From NCBI GenBank assembly GCA_036571765.1, contig BROE01000014.1, positions 2,560,453 through 2,624,452 of the forward strand: a DNA stretch of 64,000 bases, read 5' to 3'. The DNA comes from Plecoglossus altivelis (lineage: Eukaryota; Chordata; Actinopteri; Osmeriformes; Plecoglossidae). The notes under the pieces were generated by a model. It was given only the letters and a program-made list of their open reading frames with translations. It made no database searches and was not told the origin of the DNA. Below are positions 36,031-47,241 of this stretch, one piece after another (the first letter of the stretch is position 1; each line of letters starts with the position of its first letter). A program made the translations under genes and the position numbers.

Positions 36031-36379
36031 TGGCACAGGGGAGGCGTCCGGTAGACCGAGAGACATCAGCTGGCTCTGTGTCGCGCTGGCACAGGGTTCT
36101 ACGGACCCGCCCCCCACATTCCCCTCACCCCCTGTACCCCACTCCCACGCCTGCACAACCCCTTCCCACCCGTTTCTCCTTGCTCTCACACCCCACACCC
36201 ATACACCCCAAACTCCTATCCTAGGACCCCCCCTCTACACAGAACAGTGCCCTCTGCTGCCCAGGCGTGGACCTGCACCTTTGGTTCCTGGTCTCGGAGC
36301 CCAACGCTACAGCGAGTGTTGACAAGCCACTCCTCCTGTCCTTCTGGGGCGCTGCTCTCACACACCCCAACACACCTCC

Positions 36380-36871
36380 ACCCTCCAACACCTCCACCCT
36401 CTAACACACCTCCACCCCCCGACACCTCCACCCTCTAACTCACCTCCACCCTCTAAAACACCTTGAACCCTCTAACACACCTCCACCCTCCAACACACCT
36501 CCACCCTCCAACACACCTCCACCCTCCAACTCACCTCCACCCTCTAAAACACCTTGAACCCTCTAACACACCTCCACCCTCCAACACACCTCCACCCTCT
36601 AACACACCTCCACCCTCTAAAACACCTTGAACCCTCTAACACACCTCCACCCTCCAACACACCTCCACCCTCTAACACACCTCCACCTTCTAAAACACCT
36701 TGAACCCTCTAACACACCTCCACCCTCCAACACACCTCCACCCTCTAAAACACCTTGAACCCTCCAACCCACCCCCACCCTCTATAACACACCTCCACAC
36801 TCTAACACACCCCCACCCTCTATAACACACCTCCACACTCTAACACACCCCCACCCTCTATAACACACCTC
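36380..36871. repeat. ACACCTCCACCCTCTA minisatellite
   Basis: Tandem 18-19-bp units of CTCCACCCTC(T/C)AACACAC with an ACACCTTGAACCC variant that recurs periodically, giving a higher-order pattern. It ends at a single N (36872) followed by a G-run, probably an assembly join. Confidence 0.9.
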
Positions 36872-36872
36872 N
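36872..36872. other. Single unresolved base at abrupt junction
   Basis: One N separates the C-rich minisatellite from GGGGGGGT and unrelated AT-rich sequence. Confidence 1.
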
Positions 36873-36997
36873 GGGGGGGTCTGAATATATATGGATCGGT
36901 ACTGTAGCAAGAAACCTACCACTCTCTCTCACCAACTGCTCTGAAAACATCTGAATGATAATCGCAAAACATGACCTCGGCATTTGTCAAACCTAAA

Positions 36998-37900
36998 GTG
37001 TGTTAGAGTGTGTGTGTGTGTGTGTGTGTGTGTGACCGAGAGACAGAGAGACAGAGAGTGTGTGTGTGTTTGTGACAGAGAGACAGAGAGTGTGTGTGTC
37101 AGAAGGGAGATGACTGAGGGATAGAGTGTGTGTGTGTGTGACTGAGGGATAGAGTGTGTGTGTGTGTGTGTGACTGAGGGATAGAGTGTGTGTGTGTGTG
37201 TGACTGAGGGATAGGGCCATGTGGGAATGAGGTCCTAACCTTGTGACCTTCAGCCAGCCTTATTTATAGACTCAGCATCACTCTCTCTCTGTGTGTCTCT
37301 GTCTCTCTCTGTGTGTCTCTGTGTCTGCGTCTCTCTCTGTCTCTCTCTGTCTCTCTCTCTGTGTCTCTCTCTGTGTCTCTCTGTGTCTCTGTGTCTGTGT
37401 CTCTCTCTGTGTCTTTCTCTCTCTGTCTCTCTCTGTCTCTCTCTCTGTGTGTCTCTCTCTGTCTCTCTCTGTCTCTCTCAGTGTCTCTCTGTGTCTCTGT
37501 GTCTGTGTCTCTCTCTGTGTCTTTCTCTCTCTGTCTCTCTCTGTCTCTCTCTCTCTGTGTCTCCCTGTGTGTCTCTCTCTGTCTCTCTCTGCCTCTCCAT
37601 GTCTCTCTCTGCGTCTCTCTGTCTCTCTCTGTCTCTCTCTCTGTCTCTCTCTGCATCTATCTGTCTCTCTCTGCCTCTCTCTTTCTCTGTCTGTCTCTCT
37701 TTGTATCTATGTCTCTCTCGTCTATCTGTGTCTCTGTCTCTCTGTCTCTCTCTTTCTCTGTTACTCTCTGTCTCTATCTATCTCTCTCTCTCTGTCTTTG
37801 TCTCTCTCTCTCTCGCTCTGCTTCTCTCTTACACTCACACACTCTATGTCTCTCTCTCCCTTTCTCTCTCTCTCTCCATCTCTTTCTCTCTCTGACAGAT
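36998..37900. repeat. GT tract then long CTCTCTGTGTCTCTGT tract
   Basis: A GT tract with GACTGAGGGATAGAGTG interruptions spans 36998-37212. From 37275 to 37900 the sequence is CT/GT mixed (TCTCTCTGTGTCTCTCTGTC) and gives 200-codon frames on both strands. Low complexity, not coding. Confidence 0.9.
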
Positions 37901-38360
37901 ACACACACAGTCTCTTTATTCTCTCAATAGACAAATCCTTCATCATTTCATTTAGTGACAATGTTTGAAGGCTTCTATGAGACTGTTCATTAATATCCTA
38001 ATATTAGGCTTAAACACACACACACACACACATGCTTTGTCGTTCTGATCTCAATGAAATGCGGCAGAAAAGTAATTTATTTTATTTGCAGCATCCATTT
38101 GTTTGTCAAATCATGAACACAGAACATGGTTTGCATATTTGCTGAACCCAAATAGAGCAAGAAAACAATATCCCATCCATGAGAATAGAATTTAAATCAA
38201 CAAGAAGCATTAACGTATCAAGGCTACCGCCGCCTCAGAACTGTTATTTTACTTGAACAAAAACATTAATTACTTTTTTTATGTGTTTTTCTATGTTTGC
38301 TGTGTAGCAGTATGAATTGCCTTTAGAAATGTTTTTTCTTTCAGACGGAATGAGCGAGCG
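37901..38360. other. AT-rich single-copy spacer
   Basis: AT-rich sequence with a short (CA)n near 38015-38031. No gene seen. Confidence 0.5.
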
Positions 38361-38464
38361 AGCGTGAGTGTGTGTGCGTGTGTGTTTGTTGTGTGTGTGT
38401 GTGAGTGTGTGTGTGCGCGAGCGTGTGTGTGTGTACGTGTGTGCGTGCGTGCGTGCGTGCGTGC

Positions 38465-38502
<38 letters not shown>

Positions 38503-38505
38503 ATC
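38361..38505. repeat. GT/GCGT microsatellite
   Basis: GTGTGTGC sequence with a (TGCG)n run near 38443-38470, then pure (GT)n. Confidence 0.9.
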
Positions 38506-38641
38506 CAGATGAAGCAACAGTAATTTTGCAGGGATTGTTATTCTAATGCTGGTGATTAGAGCTGGAGGTAAGGCATTGTGGGTATTGTCTGATGGCTTCG
38601 CTATACAAATGTCAGCTCTGAAGGAGACCAGGGCGTGGGCT

Positions 38642-38884
38642 TCACACACACACACACACACTCACACACACACACTCACACACACACTCACACACACACA
38701 CTCACACACACACACACACACACTCACACACTCACACACACATACACTCACACACTCACACACACACACACACACACACTCACACACACATACTCACCCT
38801 TACGCAGACTCACTCACACACATGCTCACCCTCACGTACACACTCACTCACACAATCACCCTCACACATTCACACTGACATACA

Positions 38885-38955
<71 letters not shown>
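38642..38955. repeat. (CA)n-(GT)n inverted microsatellite pair
   Basis: About 165 bp of (CA)n with CACTCA interruptions (38642-38800) is followed by degenerate CA sequence to 38887, then (GT)n at 38889-38955. The two arms are complementary and could form a large hairpin. Confidence 0.9.
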
Positions 38956-38956
<1 letters not shown>

Positions 38957-39099
38957 GTCCTTCATTCTTCGGGGCAGACAGCAGCATGATGAACTTCCAT
39001 CAGTTCCTGCCAGACTCCAGCTATGACTGAATGACTTCCTCACATCCAACACAATTACTGAACAGATTACCCTTTTCTCTCTCCACATACAACTCCTAT

Positions 39100-39262
39100 G
39101 ACGCCCTCTCTCTTTCAATCTCTCTTTCAATTTCTTCCTCTCTCCCTTTCAATCTCGGTCTCTCCCTTTCTCCCTCTCCCCCTCCCTCTCCCTCTCCCTC
39201 CCTCTCTCCGTCTCCCTCCCTCTCTCCCTCTCCCCCTCCCTCCCTCTCTCCCTCTCTCTGGA
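39100..39262. repeat. CT-rich tract
   Basis: CTCCCTCTCCCCCTCCCTCT sequence. Confidence 0.8.
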
Positions 39263-40520
39263 TGTCAGGGGTGCACTGCAGTGGCAGTCTCTAGACGACA
39301 GTGACAGGTGGTCGTTTCACTTCCTGCCGTTGTCTGAGTGGAGGAAGTGGAATAAGGAGAAAAACAGAGTGTGTCAGATTTGTCAAGATGTTTACTGAGG
39401 GGTAATGGGTTGAATGGCGGCGGCCTTGGCAGCTCGTGTCAAGTGCCATTTCGCCTGTCATGGAAAGTTGACTTCCTGTTTACGTTTTGTGAAGCGCTAA
39501 GCATTTTGAAGTAGAGCTTTTTTTCAGTTAAAATTCCAGCAGTCAGCAACTGGCAGGTTCGCTTTACAACCATTGAAAGAACATCTCGCGTAAATACAAA
39601 AATCATCTTGTTAGTGTCAATTTGGAAATGCGAGCGCGACTCGCGCTGTTGATTTTACGTGTCCTAATCTACTGATACTGGTCGTCTGTACTGGTGAGTA
39701 GGTTTAATAGCGCTCCTCAAACCATTAAAGCCTGTCTTAATAAAAAGCAAATGTAACGGAAGCAGCCACCTCTTCCATTATCAAACCCCCGCCGCGCAGC
39801 GAGCTGCCACAGACACACCAAACTACACCCAACATGACAACTCACCAAGTGACCAATTAAATTAAGTACAAAGTATGACTCCATTTTACCTTTTTTCCCC
39901 TCTTAGCGCCGTTTTCAAAGCAGGTATTTTTAGTCCTGCTTGTCGTTTTAAAGTGCCAGCGTAGTTCGGCAGAGGAGGGGGGAGCGGACCGGGGGGGGGG
40001 GGGAGAGAGGGGCTGAGTGATTCACTGTGACAAGCTTTCAGGCTCGTTTGTATTTTCTAACTATGCTAAGTTCAGGTCGTCAACAGTAAAACCCACTTAC
40101 TTTCATCAGAGGATGCTCCGATGTTAATATTGTAATTTACTGAGTTTTATAATATGATTATCTTTGGTATTTAGTCACTCCACTTTAAAAGAAAGGGAAA
40201 TGTCAAATGGTGCTGTTAAGATAGAAAATATGTCATATTTGGCATTCTGCTAAATGTCAGCTTTTGACAGTTATGAATGGCACAATATTTCTGTTGTAGT
40301 CAGGTACAAGGTGAAGAGTATAAAGCATGTATGCTGCTGTATTCAAAATGTTCTATTTTCAACAAGAAAAACAACGTAGCCAACATCGCCACTATATTTA
40401 TAGGCTGTTCAATGACATTGCGTTATATATCTGGAGGCCTGCCTATCCACTCTTTACACACCCGAACGCTTCTTACAGAACCTGCAGACCACAACTCAAG
40501 AGATTTGATGACGAGACACA
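39263..40520. other. 1.25 kb AT-rich single-copy island
   Basis: No microsatellites apart from a G-run near 39992-40003. AT-rich words such as CGTAAATACAAAAATCATC (about 39590) and CATTAAAGCCTGTCTTAATA (about 39723) are reminiscent of conserved non-coding elements. No coding frame is convincing. Confidence 0.35.
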
Positions 40521-40523
40521 CCA

Positions 40524-40617
40524 CCGCAAAGTAACCGTATTACCCACCGCAAAGTAACCGTATTACCCACCGCAAAGTAACCGTATTACCCACCGCAAAG
40601 TAACCGTATTACCCACG
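40524..40617. repeat. 23-bp tandem repeat, 4 copies
   Basis: Four perfect copies of a 23-bp unit containing CCGCAAAGTAACCGTATTAC in otherwise single-copy sequence. Confidence 0.95.
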
Positions 40618-40839
40618 GTGTGTGTCTCCTTTCCTTTGAACCTATACGCTATTAAATCACGGACGTCGCTCGCATCGTCACACCCGTCAGTCAAGACAAC
40701 AGATCAGCCTTTTCTCCAGGTATGGCCTTCAGGAGCAGACTCCTTCCTCTTTAAGACACCTCTCAAACTGACTGCTTCGTACTTTACACTTAATTTTTCA
40801 TTTGATTTATTTTCTCCTGTGCGTTCTTTGCCACCTCCA

Positions 40840-41095
40840 CGCAGCGGTGTGTTAATTGCAGGGTTGTCGAAGCGCCGGTCTATCCGCGCGGGGCGGCCGG
40901 GCTGCCCCTACCCTGTCATTTAGCCGCGCCGCGCGCCTTGCAGCCACGGGGAAGCTGGAGATTTTCTCCGCGGGCCGCGAGGTGGAGTGGACTCGTCTGC
41001 GCCTCAGCGGGACCGTAATGACAGCTGCCTTTTACCGGCACTGGGCGGGAGAGGCGCAAGCCACGGGGGCGCTCGTCAGCTTGAAGGGGGATCAT
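40840..41095. other. CpG-rich single-copy segment
   Basis: Dense CpG dinucleotides (GCGCCGG, CCGCGCGGGGCGGCCGG, GCCGCGCCGCGCGCC, CCGCGGGCCGCGAGG) over about 250 bp, in strong contrast to the AT-rich surroundings. This resembles a small CpG island, so it may be a promoter or hypomethylated enhancer. No first exon is recognised. Confidence 0.4.
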
Positions 41096-41139
41096 TTCTG
41101 ACTTTTTTTTGTATGTGACTGCTTCTTTATTACTCTGTC

Positions 41140-41193
41140 CTCCACCCACCCACCCACCCACCCACCCACCTCTCTCTNGCCTGCCGGCCTGCC

Positions 41194-41263
<70 letters not shown>

Positions 41264-41275
41264 TCTCTCTCTGTT
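41140..41275. repeat. (CCCA)n, (CTGT)n and (CT)n cluster
   Basis: Three adjacent microsatellites with a single N at 41178 between the first and second. Confidence 0.9.
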
Positions 41276-41330
41276 ATTAGTCTGTTCTAAAGAGCGGTGT
41301 TGTCCACATCCTGAACACTGAAGAGTATCA

Positions 41331-41634
41331 TCAGGAGACTAAGATGACCTCATGGTTTTCAAGTGTATTCATAGTGGCTGGGTCATCATGTTTCCTTCCA
41401 CTAGATTACAGACATTTCTAACAAACAGACTAGAATATGGGAGCGCATATTTTGTTTGTAAGCCGGCCAGTCTTGTTTTTGGGCTCATATCAGATTAGGT
41501 TGCGTTGGGGCGAATGATCTCTGGTCCCATGAAAGTTTGATGTTGTGATGATATTGTTTATCAGCTCGATGTGTTGATTCTGGACTGGAGTCAGGAACCA
41601 TACCACCTTACATATACCCTGTCTGTAGCATGGG
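41331..41634 (+). repeat. 349-bp direct duplication, copy 1
   Basis: Segment from TCAGGAGACTAAGATGACC to CCCTGTCTGTAGCATGG, repeated at 41680-41983 with one visible substitution (CCATACC/CCATCCC). A GA-rich tract lies after each copy. Confidence 0.95.
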
Positions 41635-41679
41635 GGGAGGAGAGAGAGGGAGGGGGAGGAGGAGAGAGGGGGGGAGAGA

Positions 41680-41983
41680 TCAGGAGACTAAGATGACCTC
41701 ATGGTTTTCAAGTGTATTCATAGTGGCTGGGTCATCATGTTTCCTTCCACTAGATTACAGACATTTCTAACAAACAGACTAGAATATGGGAGCGCATATT
41801 TTGTTTGTAAGCCGGCCAGTCTTGTTTTTGGGCTCATATCAGATTAGGTTGCGTTGGGGCGAATGATCTCTGGTCCCATGAAAGTTTGATGTTGTGATGA
41901 TATTGTTTATCAGCTCGATGTGTTGATTCTGGACTGGAGTCAGGAACCATCCCACCTTACATATACCCTGTCTGTAGCATGGT
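41680..41983 (+). repeat. 349-bp direct duplication, copy 2
   Basis: Second copy of 41331-41634, followed by a longer purine tract. Confidence 0.95.
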
Positions 41984-42262
41984 GGCGGAGGAGGAGAGGG
42001 AGGGGGAGGAGGGAGAGGAGGGGGCGAGAGAGAGAGGGGGCGAGAAGAAGAGAAAGAGGGGGGGGAGAGTGGGACGAGAGGATGGGGAGAAGAGAGAGGA
42101 GGGGGCAGGGGGAGAGAGAACGCTGGGAGGAGAGAGGAGGAGAGGTATGGAAGGGAGGGAGAGAGAAAAAGAGAGGAAGGAGGGAGGAGGGAGGAGAAGG
42201 GAGGGGGAAGAGAGACCAGGAGGGAAGGAGAAGAGATCAAGAGAGAGAGAAGGAGACAGATG
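41984..42262. repeat. Purine-rich GA tract
   Basis: GGAGGGAGAGAGGAGGGGGC-type sequence. The 160-codon minus frame across it is low complexity. Confidence 0.9.
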
Positions 42263-42334
42263 GAGAGGGTGAATGCTTCCATTGAAGGCAGGAGTGTGCT
42301 TGCGGAAACTACCAGAGACAAATATCTGTTCCAG

Positions 42335-42487
42335 TGTCGTGTGTGTGTGTGGGCTGTGTGTGTGTGTTGTGTGTGTGTGTGACGACGGTTGGTGTCTGTG
42401 TGGTGTGTGTGTGGTAGCCCCCAGCAGCCATTGAAAATAGTATACTCTTAGTTTGGGCCTTGGGTTACTTGCTCTGTGTGTGTGTGT

Positions 42488-42518
<31 letters not shown>

Positions 42519-42570
42519 ATTGATGCTGTGTATGTGTGTGTGTGTGTGTGTGTTGTGCGCGCAGAGAGAG
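42335..42570. repeat. GT microsatellites with short single-copy insert
   Basis: (GT)n at 42335-42410 and 42475-42555 flank about 60 bp of ordinary sequence. Confidence 0.85.
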
Positions 42571-42637
42571 AGGCTAATGCTGACAGATGTTGGCAGGTGA
42601 TTGTGTGAAGTGTTGCAGTGATGTCTGTGTTCCTGTT

Positions 42638-42698
42638 ATGACTGACAGGGTTTGAACCTGCGTCTTCTACATTAATTGCTCATTGAGCTAAAGTCACT
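42638..42698 (-). tRNA. tRNA-derived element with A and B boxes
   Basis: Minus strand reads GTGACTTTAGCTCAATGAGC at the 5' end, with a box A-like TTAGCTCAATGAG and a D-like stem GCTC/GAGC over a 3-nt loop. A T arm GCAGGTTCAAACCCTGT carries the exact box B core GGTTCAAACCC, and the 3' strand CAGTCA pairs with 5' TGACT. The element is about 59 nt; the anticodon arm is not formed and the D loop is shortened, so it is not a functional tRNA. A SINE head or tRNA pseudogene is the best explanation; no poly-A or 3' tail repeat was seen. Confidence 0.4.
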
Positions 42699-42899
42699 GG
42701 GTACCCAACCACCTCCTTTACACCTTGTTGGTCTTGTATGGATTCCACATACAGAATTTACCTCCAACCACCTCCATGGGCCTTTCATTTTCTCTCTCCA
42801 TCCATCTCTCCTCTATATTGTACCTCTCCTCTCCCCTACCTCTACCTCTTTTCTCTCTCCTCCTCCCCTCCTCTTCCCCTCTTTTCATCGCGGCCTTCT

Positions 42900-43466
42900 G
42901 ATTTCTGCGTCAGTGCTTTCTAAAGGACTGAGTGACGGTGTCACATTAGCCAGCGAGCCGACTCGCACAGGGCGCTGGAGGGAGGGAGATGTTTGGCGCA
43001 GTAGGTAGAAACGAGCGTAATTATAGAGCAAAGACACGCGCAGGGAGAACAAGCAGAACCTATTAAAAAGAAAAACCCTGAAATAAAAGCGCGGGGGTTT
43101 TTATAGAAGAAAAGAAGCGAGGGGGGAATTGAAAGAGAGCAACATTAAGACTGCAGGGAAAAGGATATTAAACTGCCGTTGAATTGCTTGTTTTGTTGTT
43201 TGGATGGGAAAAAACCCCGCGTGTCTCAGATAGTCTGCTCGTCCGTCTGTCTCAGACGGTTCGTGAAGAACCGCGTGATGTTTATTTATTTTCTCTCTGC
43301 TTCTGACGTCGTCTTTATTCCGGTGTTTTGTCAATGTGCTACTAGACTCGGTACATGCTTCTACCGTAGTCCGACACGACAGTATAGAACAGACACTAAG
43401 TAGATGTGGGTTTCTATGTGAACTAAAGGCCTCTAATCAGTCTGTAAAACCACACTAGATGCTCGT
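42900..43466. other. Single-copy segment before assembly gap
   Basis: After a CT-rich patch (42785-42895), ordinary sequence with AT-rich words (CGTAATTATAGAGCAAAG about 43016). No gene recognised. It ends at the N gap. Confidence 0.4.
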
Positions 43467-43997
43467 NNNNNNNNNNNNNNNNNNNNNNNNNNNNNNNNNN
43501 NNNNNNNNNNNNNNNNNNNNNNNNNNNNNNNNNNNNNNNNNNNNNNNNNNNNNNNNNNNNNNNNNNNNNNNNNNNNNNNNNNNNNNNNNNNNNNNNNNNN
43601 NNNNNNNNNNNNNNNNNNNNNNNNNNNNNNNNNNNNNNNNNNNNNNNNNNNNNNNNNNNNNNNNNNNNNNNNNNNNNNNNNNNNNNNNNNNNNNNNNNNN
43701 NNNNNNNNNNNNNNNNNNNNNNNNNNNNNNNNNNNNNNNNNNNNNNNNNNNNNNNNNNNNNNNNNNNNNNNNNNNNNNNNNNNNNNNNNNNNNNNNNNNN
43801 NNNNNNNNNNNNNNNNNNNNNNNNNNNNNNNNNNNNNNNNNNNNNNNNNNNNNNNNNNNNNNNNNNNNNNNNNNNNNNNNNNNNNNNNNNNNNNNNNNNN
43901 NNNNNNNNNNNNNNNNNNNNNNNNNNNNNNNNNNNNNNNNNNNNNNNNNNNNNNNNNNNNNNNNNNNNNNNNNNNNNNNNNNNNNNNNNNNNNNNNN
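43467..43997. other. Assembly gap (531 N)
   Basis: Unresolved bases. The right flank opens with a CCCTCCTCCTGCCCC-type repeat, so the gap probably hides repetitive sequence. Confidence 1.
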
Positions 43998-44131
43998 CCC
44001 TCCTCCTGCCCCCCCGCTCCCCCCTGCCCCTCCTCCTGCCCCCTCCACTGTCCGGGGGCTGACCAGTTCTCTCCAGATCCTCTCTCTCTCTCAGGGAGGC
44101 TTTTCTAACATTAGCTCGTCTCCTGAACATG

Positions 44132-44303
44132 CTGTTCCTCACTCTGTTCCTCTCGGCCTCCCTCTCTCACGCTCCTGTTCCTCACTCTGTTCCTCTCGGC
44201 CTCCCTCTCTCACGCTCCTGTTCCTCACTCTGTTCCTCTCGGCCTCCCTCTCTCACGCTCCTGTTCCTCACTCTGTTCCTCTCGGCCTCCCTCTCTCACG
44301 CTC
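44132..44303. repeat. 43-bp minisatellite, 4 copies
   Basis: Four essentially identical 43-bp units beginning CTGTTCCTCACTCTGTTCC. Confidence 0.95.
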
Positions 44304-44307
44304 TCAT

Positions 44308-44352
44308 CAGAATTCAATTCAGTAGTGCTTTGTTGGCACGAACGAGAGAGCA
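44308..44352. repeat. Short interspersed-repeat-like fragment
   Basis: The words AATTCAATTCAGTAGTGCTT and TTGTTGCCAAAACC resemble a motif I associate with dispersed fish repeats (TTCAGTGCTTTATTGGCA...ATTGTTGCCAAAGC). The identification is from memory of the pattern only. Downstream is AT-rich with (TA)n near 44424-44462. Confidence 0.3.
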
Positions 44353-44649
44353 TTGTTGCCAAAACCATTTGAGATTGAACAAAATGGGTGAATCACGCGT
44401 GATACACTTACGGTACATTTGTCATTATATATATATACATATATATTTATGTATATATATGTATACTGTATATTAGCAGTAATAACAATAAACAAGCGTA
44501 GCAACAATAATAATACCAATACAAGTGATTTAATATGAAATAAAACATAATGAAACCTTAAAGGTAAAAAATATATATGTAAGTGAAAATCTAAAATTCA
44601 CTCAAATATCACTTGTACACTACTGTTGGTCTGGAGGGTCAAGGGTCTG

Positions 44650-44865
44650 TGAGGTGACCAGGAGGTCAGGGGTCAGGGAGGTCAGGGTCAGGCTGCAGGG
44701 AGGTCAGGGGTCAGGCAGCAGGGAGGTCAGGGGTCAGGCAGCAGGGAGACAGGGGTCAGGCAGCAGGGAGGTCAGGGGTCAGGCAGCAGGGAGACAGGGG
44801 TCAGGCAGCAGGGAGGTCAGGGGTCAGGCAGCAGGGAGGTCAGGGGTCAGGCAGCAGGGAGACGT
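44650..44865. repeat. 22/23-bp minisatellite
   Basis: Tandem units of GGGGTCAGGCAGCAGGGA plus GGTCA or GACA. A few start-of-array units lack the GCAGCA part. Confidence 0.95.
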
Positions 44866-45368
44866 GGTCTCTACATCATCGGCTGCTACCTAGCAATCCT
44901 TTCGGGGTAGATGACTTCTGATCTCTGACCTCCTCCTGCTCTGTCACGTGCTTGGCAGAGCAGCCAATGGCGTGGTAGCTAGCCGTGGAGGTGCAGGGGC
45001 GGGCTGTGGTGGAGAAGATGTCGCTCTATTTTCCACTTTAGATCATCCGGCACGTAACACAAAGTGACAGGCAAAGCCGACCTCGGAAATCAAAGCCTTC
45101 TACAGCTTCTACAGTCTCCGAATTGGAACTATTTGAGTGGCTTAGAAAAACTTCAAAGCCAGCGAGAGAGAGGGGGCCTTTTTTAATTTCAGATAAGGCC
45201 CTGCAGCTGAATGGGAAACTGCTGGAATTGTACAAGTTCACATCTTAATCGACGTGACCGACTGAGAAGTGAAGTGAAGAACTCATCTTCACACTGCTGC
45301 TTTTTCAGTTCGTCTCCTGCTTCTTTCGCTGCCTTCATGGGATAATCGAGAGACGAGGACATGTTAGG
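44866..45368. other. Single-copy segment, no gene recognised
   Basis: Mixed sequence. A 67-codon minus frame (45038-45241) has no recognisable features. Confidence 0.45.
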
Positions 45369-46165
45369 AGTGTTGACAGAGAGACACAGAGACAGAGAGA
45401 GAGAGAGGAGAGAGAGAGGAGAGAGAGAGGAGAGAGGAAGAGAGAGGAAGAGACAGAAAGAGAGAGGAAGAGAGAGAGAGAGAGAGAGAGGAGAGAGGAA
45501 GAGAGAGGAAGAGAGAGAAAGAGAGAGGAAGAGACAGAAAGAGAGAGGAAGAGAGAGAGAGAAAGGGGTGAAGGAGTGGGACACAGAGAGAGAGAGGAGA
45601 GAGGAAGAGAAAGAGAGAGAGAGAGAGATAGAGGAGAGAGGAAGAGAGAGGTGAAGGAGCGGGACAGAGAGAGAGAGAGAGAGAGAGAGAGGAGAAAGAG
45701 AGGAGAGAGGAAGAGAGAGGAAGAGAGAAAGACAGAGAGGAGAGAGAAAGAGAAAGAGGGAGAAAGGGGTGAAGGAGTGGGACACAGAGACAGAGAGAGA
45801 GAGAGGAGAGGGGAAGAGAAAGGAAGAGAGAGAAAGAGAGAGGAAGAGAGAAAAAGAGAGAGAAAGAGAGAGGAAGAGAGAGAGGTGAAGGAGCGGGACA
45901 GAGAGAGAGAGTGAGAGGAGAGAGAGGAAGAGAGGAAGAAAGAGGAAGAGAGAGGAAGAGAGAGGAAGAGAGAGGAAGAGAGAGAGAGTGAAGGAGCGGG
46001 ACAGAGAGAGAGCGAGAGAAAAAGACAACGTGAGACAGAGCGGGATAGAGAGAGAACGAGAGAGCGATGGAGACATAGAGAAAGAGTGAGAGACGTAGAG
46101 AAAGAGAGACAGAGAAGGAAAGCACTGGAGAGTCATAGAGAGAGACAGAAAGAGAGATAGTGTGT
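45369..46165. repeat. Long GA-rich tract with GGTGAAGGAG(T/C)GGGACA blocks
   Basis: About 800 bp of GAGAGAGAGGAAGAGAGAGG interrupted at roughly 100-130-bp intervals by GGTGAAGGAGTGGGACA or its GAGCGGGACA variant, so a higher-order unit is present. Frames of 253-315 codons on the minus strand are artefacts. Confidence 0.9.
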
Positions 46166-46582
46166 GCTGGAAACTACCAGTCCTGGTAGTTTACTTCATG
46201 TAAACACACTAGCCGCTGTCTCCAATTTGTTTTCTGAGCAAAGGTGTCGTGATTATCTAGCCCAGATCACCCCCTTATCATCATGCGACACCAAGCCAGT
46301 GGCTCTTAATGTGATAAGCTATTGACTTTTGATAGTGATGTGTGTGTTTGTGTGTGACCTCGTGTGCATTTGTGTGTGTGTGGCTGTGCTTGAGAAGCAT
46401 ACGCGTGCTCTCCCTCTCTCTCTCCTTCTTTCTATCTCTCTTTCTCTTTCTCTCTCTCCCTCTCTCTCTGTCCTTCTTTCTATCTCTCCCTCTCTCTCTC
46501 CTTCTCTTTCTCTCTCTCTCGCTCTCTCTCTCTCCCACTCTTTCTCTCTCGCTCTCTCTCTCCCTTCTTTCTATCTCTCTCC

Positions 46583-46623
<41 letters not shown>

Positions 46624-46725
46624 TCTCTTCCTCTCTCCCTTCTTTCTCTCTCCCTCTCTCCCTCTCTTTCTCTCTCTCTCTCTCTCTGTGTCTCCCTATC
46701 TCTCTCTCTCTTTCTCTGGGAGTTC
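46166..46725. repeat. Short spacer, GT patch and CT-rich tract
   Basis: Single-copy 46166-46335, GT-rich 46340-46390, then CT-rich 46405-46725. The CT tract lies opposite the preceding GA tract, giving an inverted purine/pyrimidine pair about 240 bp apart. Confidence 0.85.
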
Positions 46726-47195
46726 TGTGGTGGTGACACACTTCAAAGGTCATTAGTCCGATATCAGACGTTGCCATGAGAGAAAACACCCGTTGGTAAT
46801 CTAGCAGTAACGCAAAAGCCGAACAATAAATCCATGAACGAATCGATATCCTCCTGTGAGAGCAGTTTCCTATTGGTCCGTGAGGGCTGGGTAGGTTCCC
46901 AGCCTTGACAAGATGGTCGCCCCTGTGCAAAGGGGGGCTTGGGGCATTAGGGATGTTTACCCAGGGCAATTATTCTCTCTCCAGCTCACAATGCTATTTG
47001 CTTTAGTCTAGATGACACAGTCAGTCTCGGGGGGGGAAATTGTGTGATGGTTCTAACATAACCCAGCGCTGGCCTGGGTCTCTGTCCAACAGATGCCACC
47101 TGTAGAAAACTACAGTGACCATGGTGCAAATGGTGCCATTGTTGCAGCATGGTCAGCTGTCCAACTGCCTGGACCGGACCACTGGTCCATGACTG
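46726..47195. other. Single-copy segment
   Basis: Mixed sequence; no gene recognised. Confidence 0.45.
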
Positions 47196-47199
47196 GAGC

Positions 47200-47241
<42 letters not shown>

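Noticed and set aside
36240..36380. Short frame containing WTCTFGSWSRS, reminiscent of a thrombospondin-type repeat
   Set aside because: Lacks the further Cys/Trp spacing of that domain, no splice support, and another frame is equally open.
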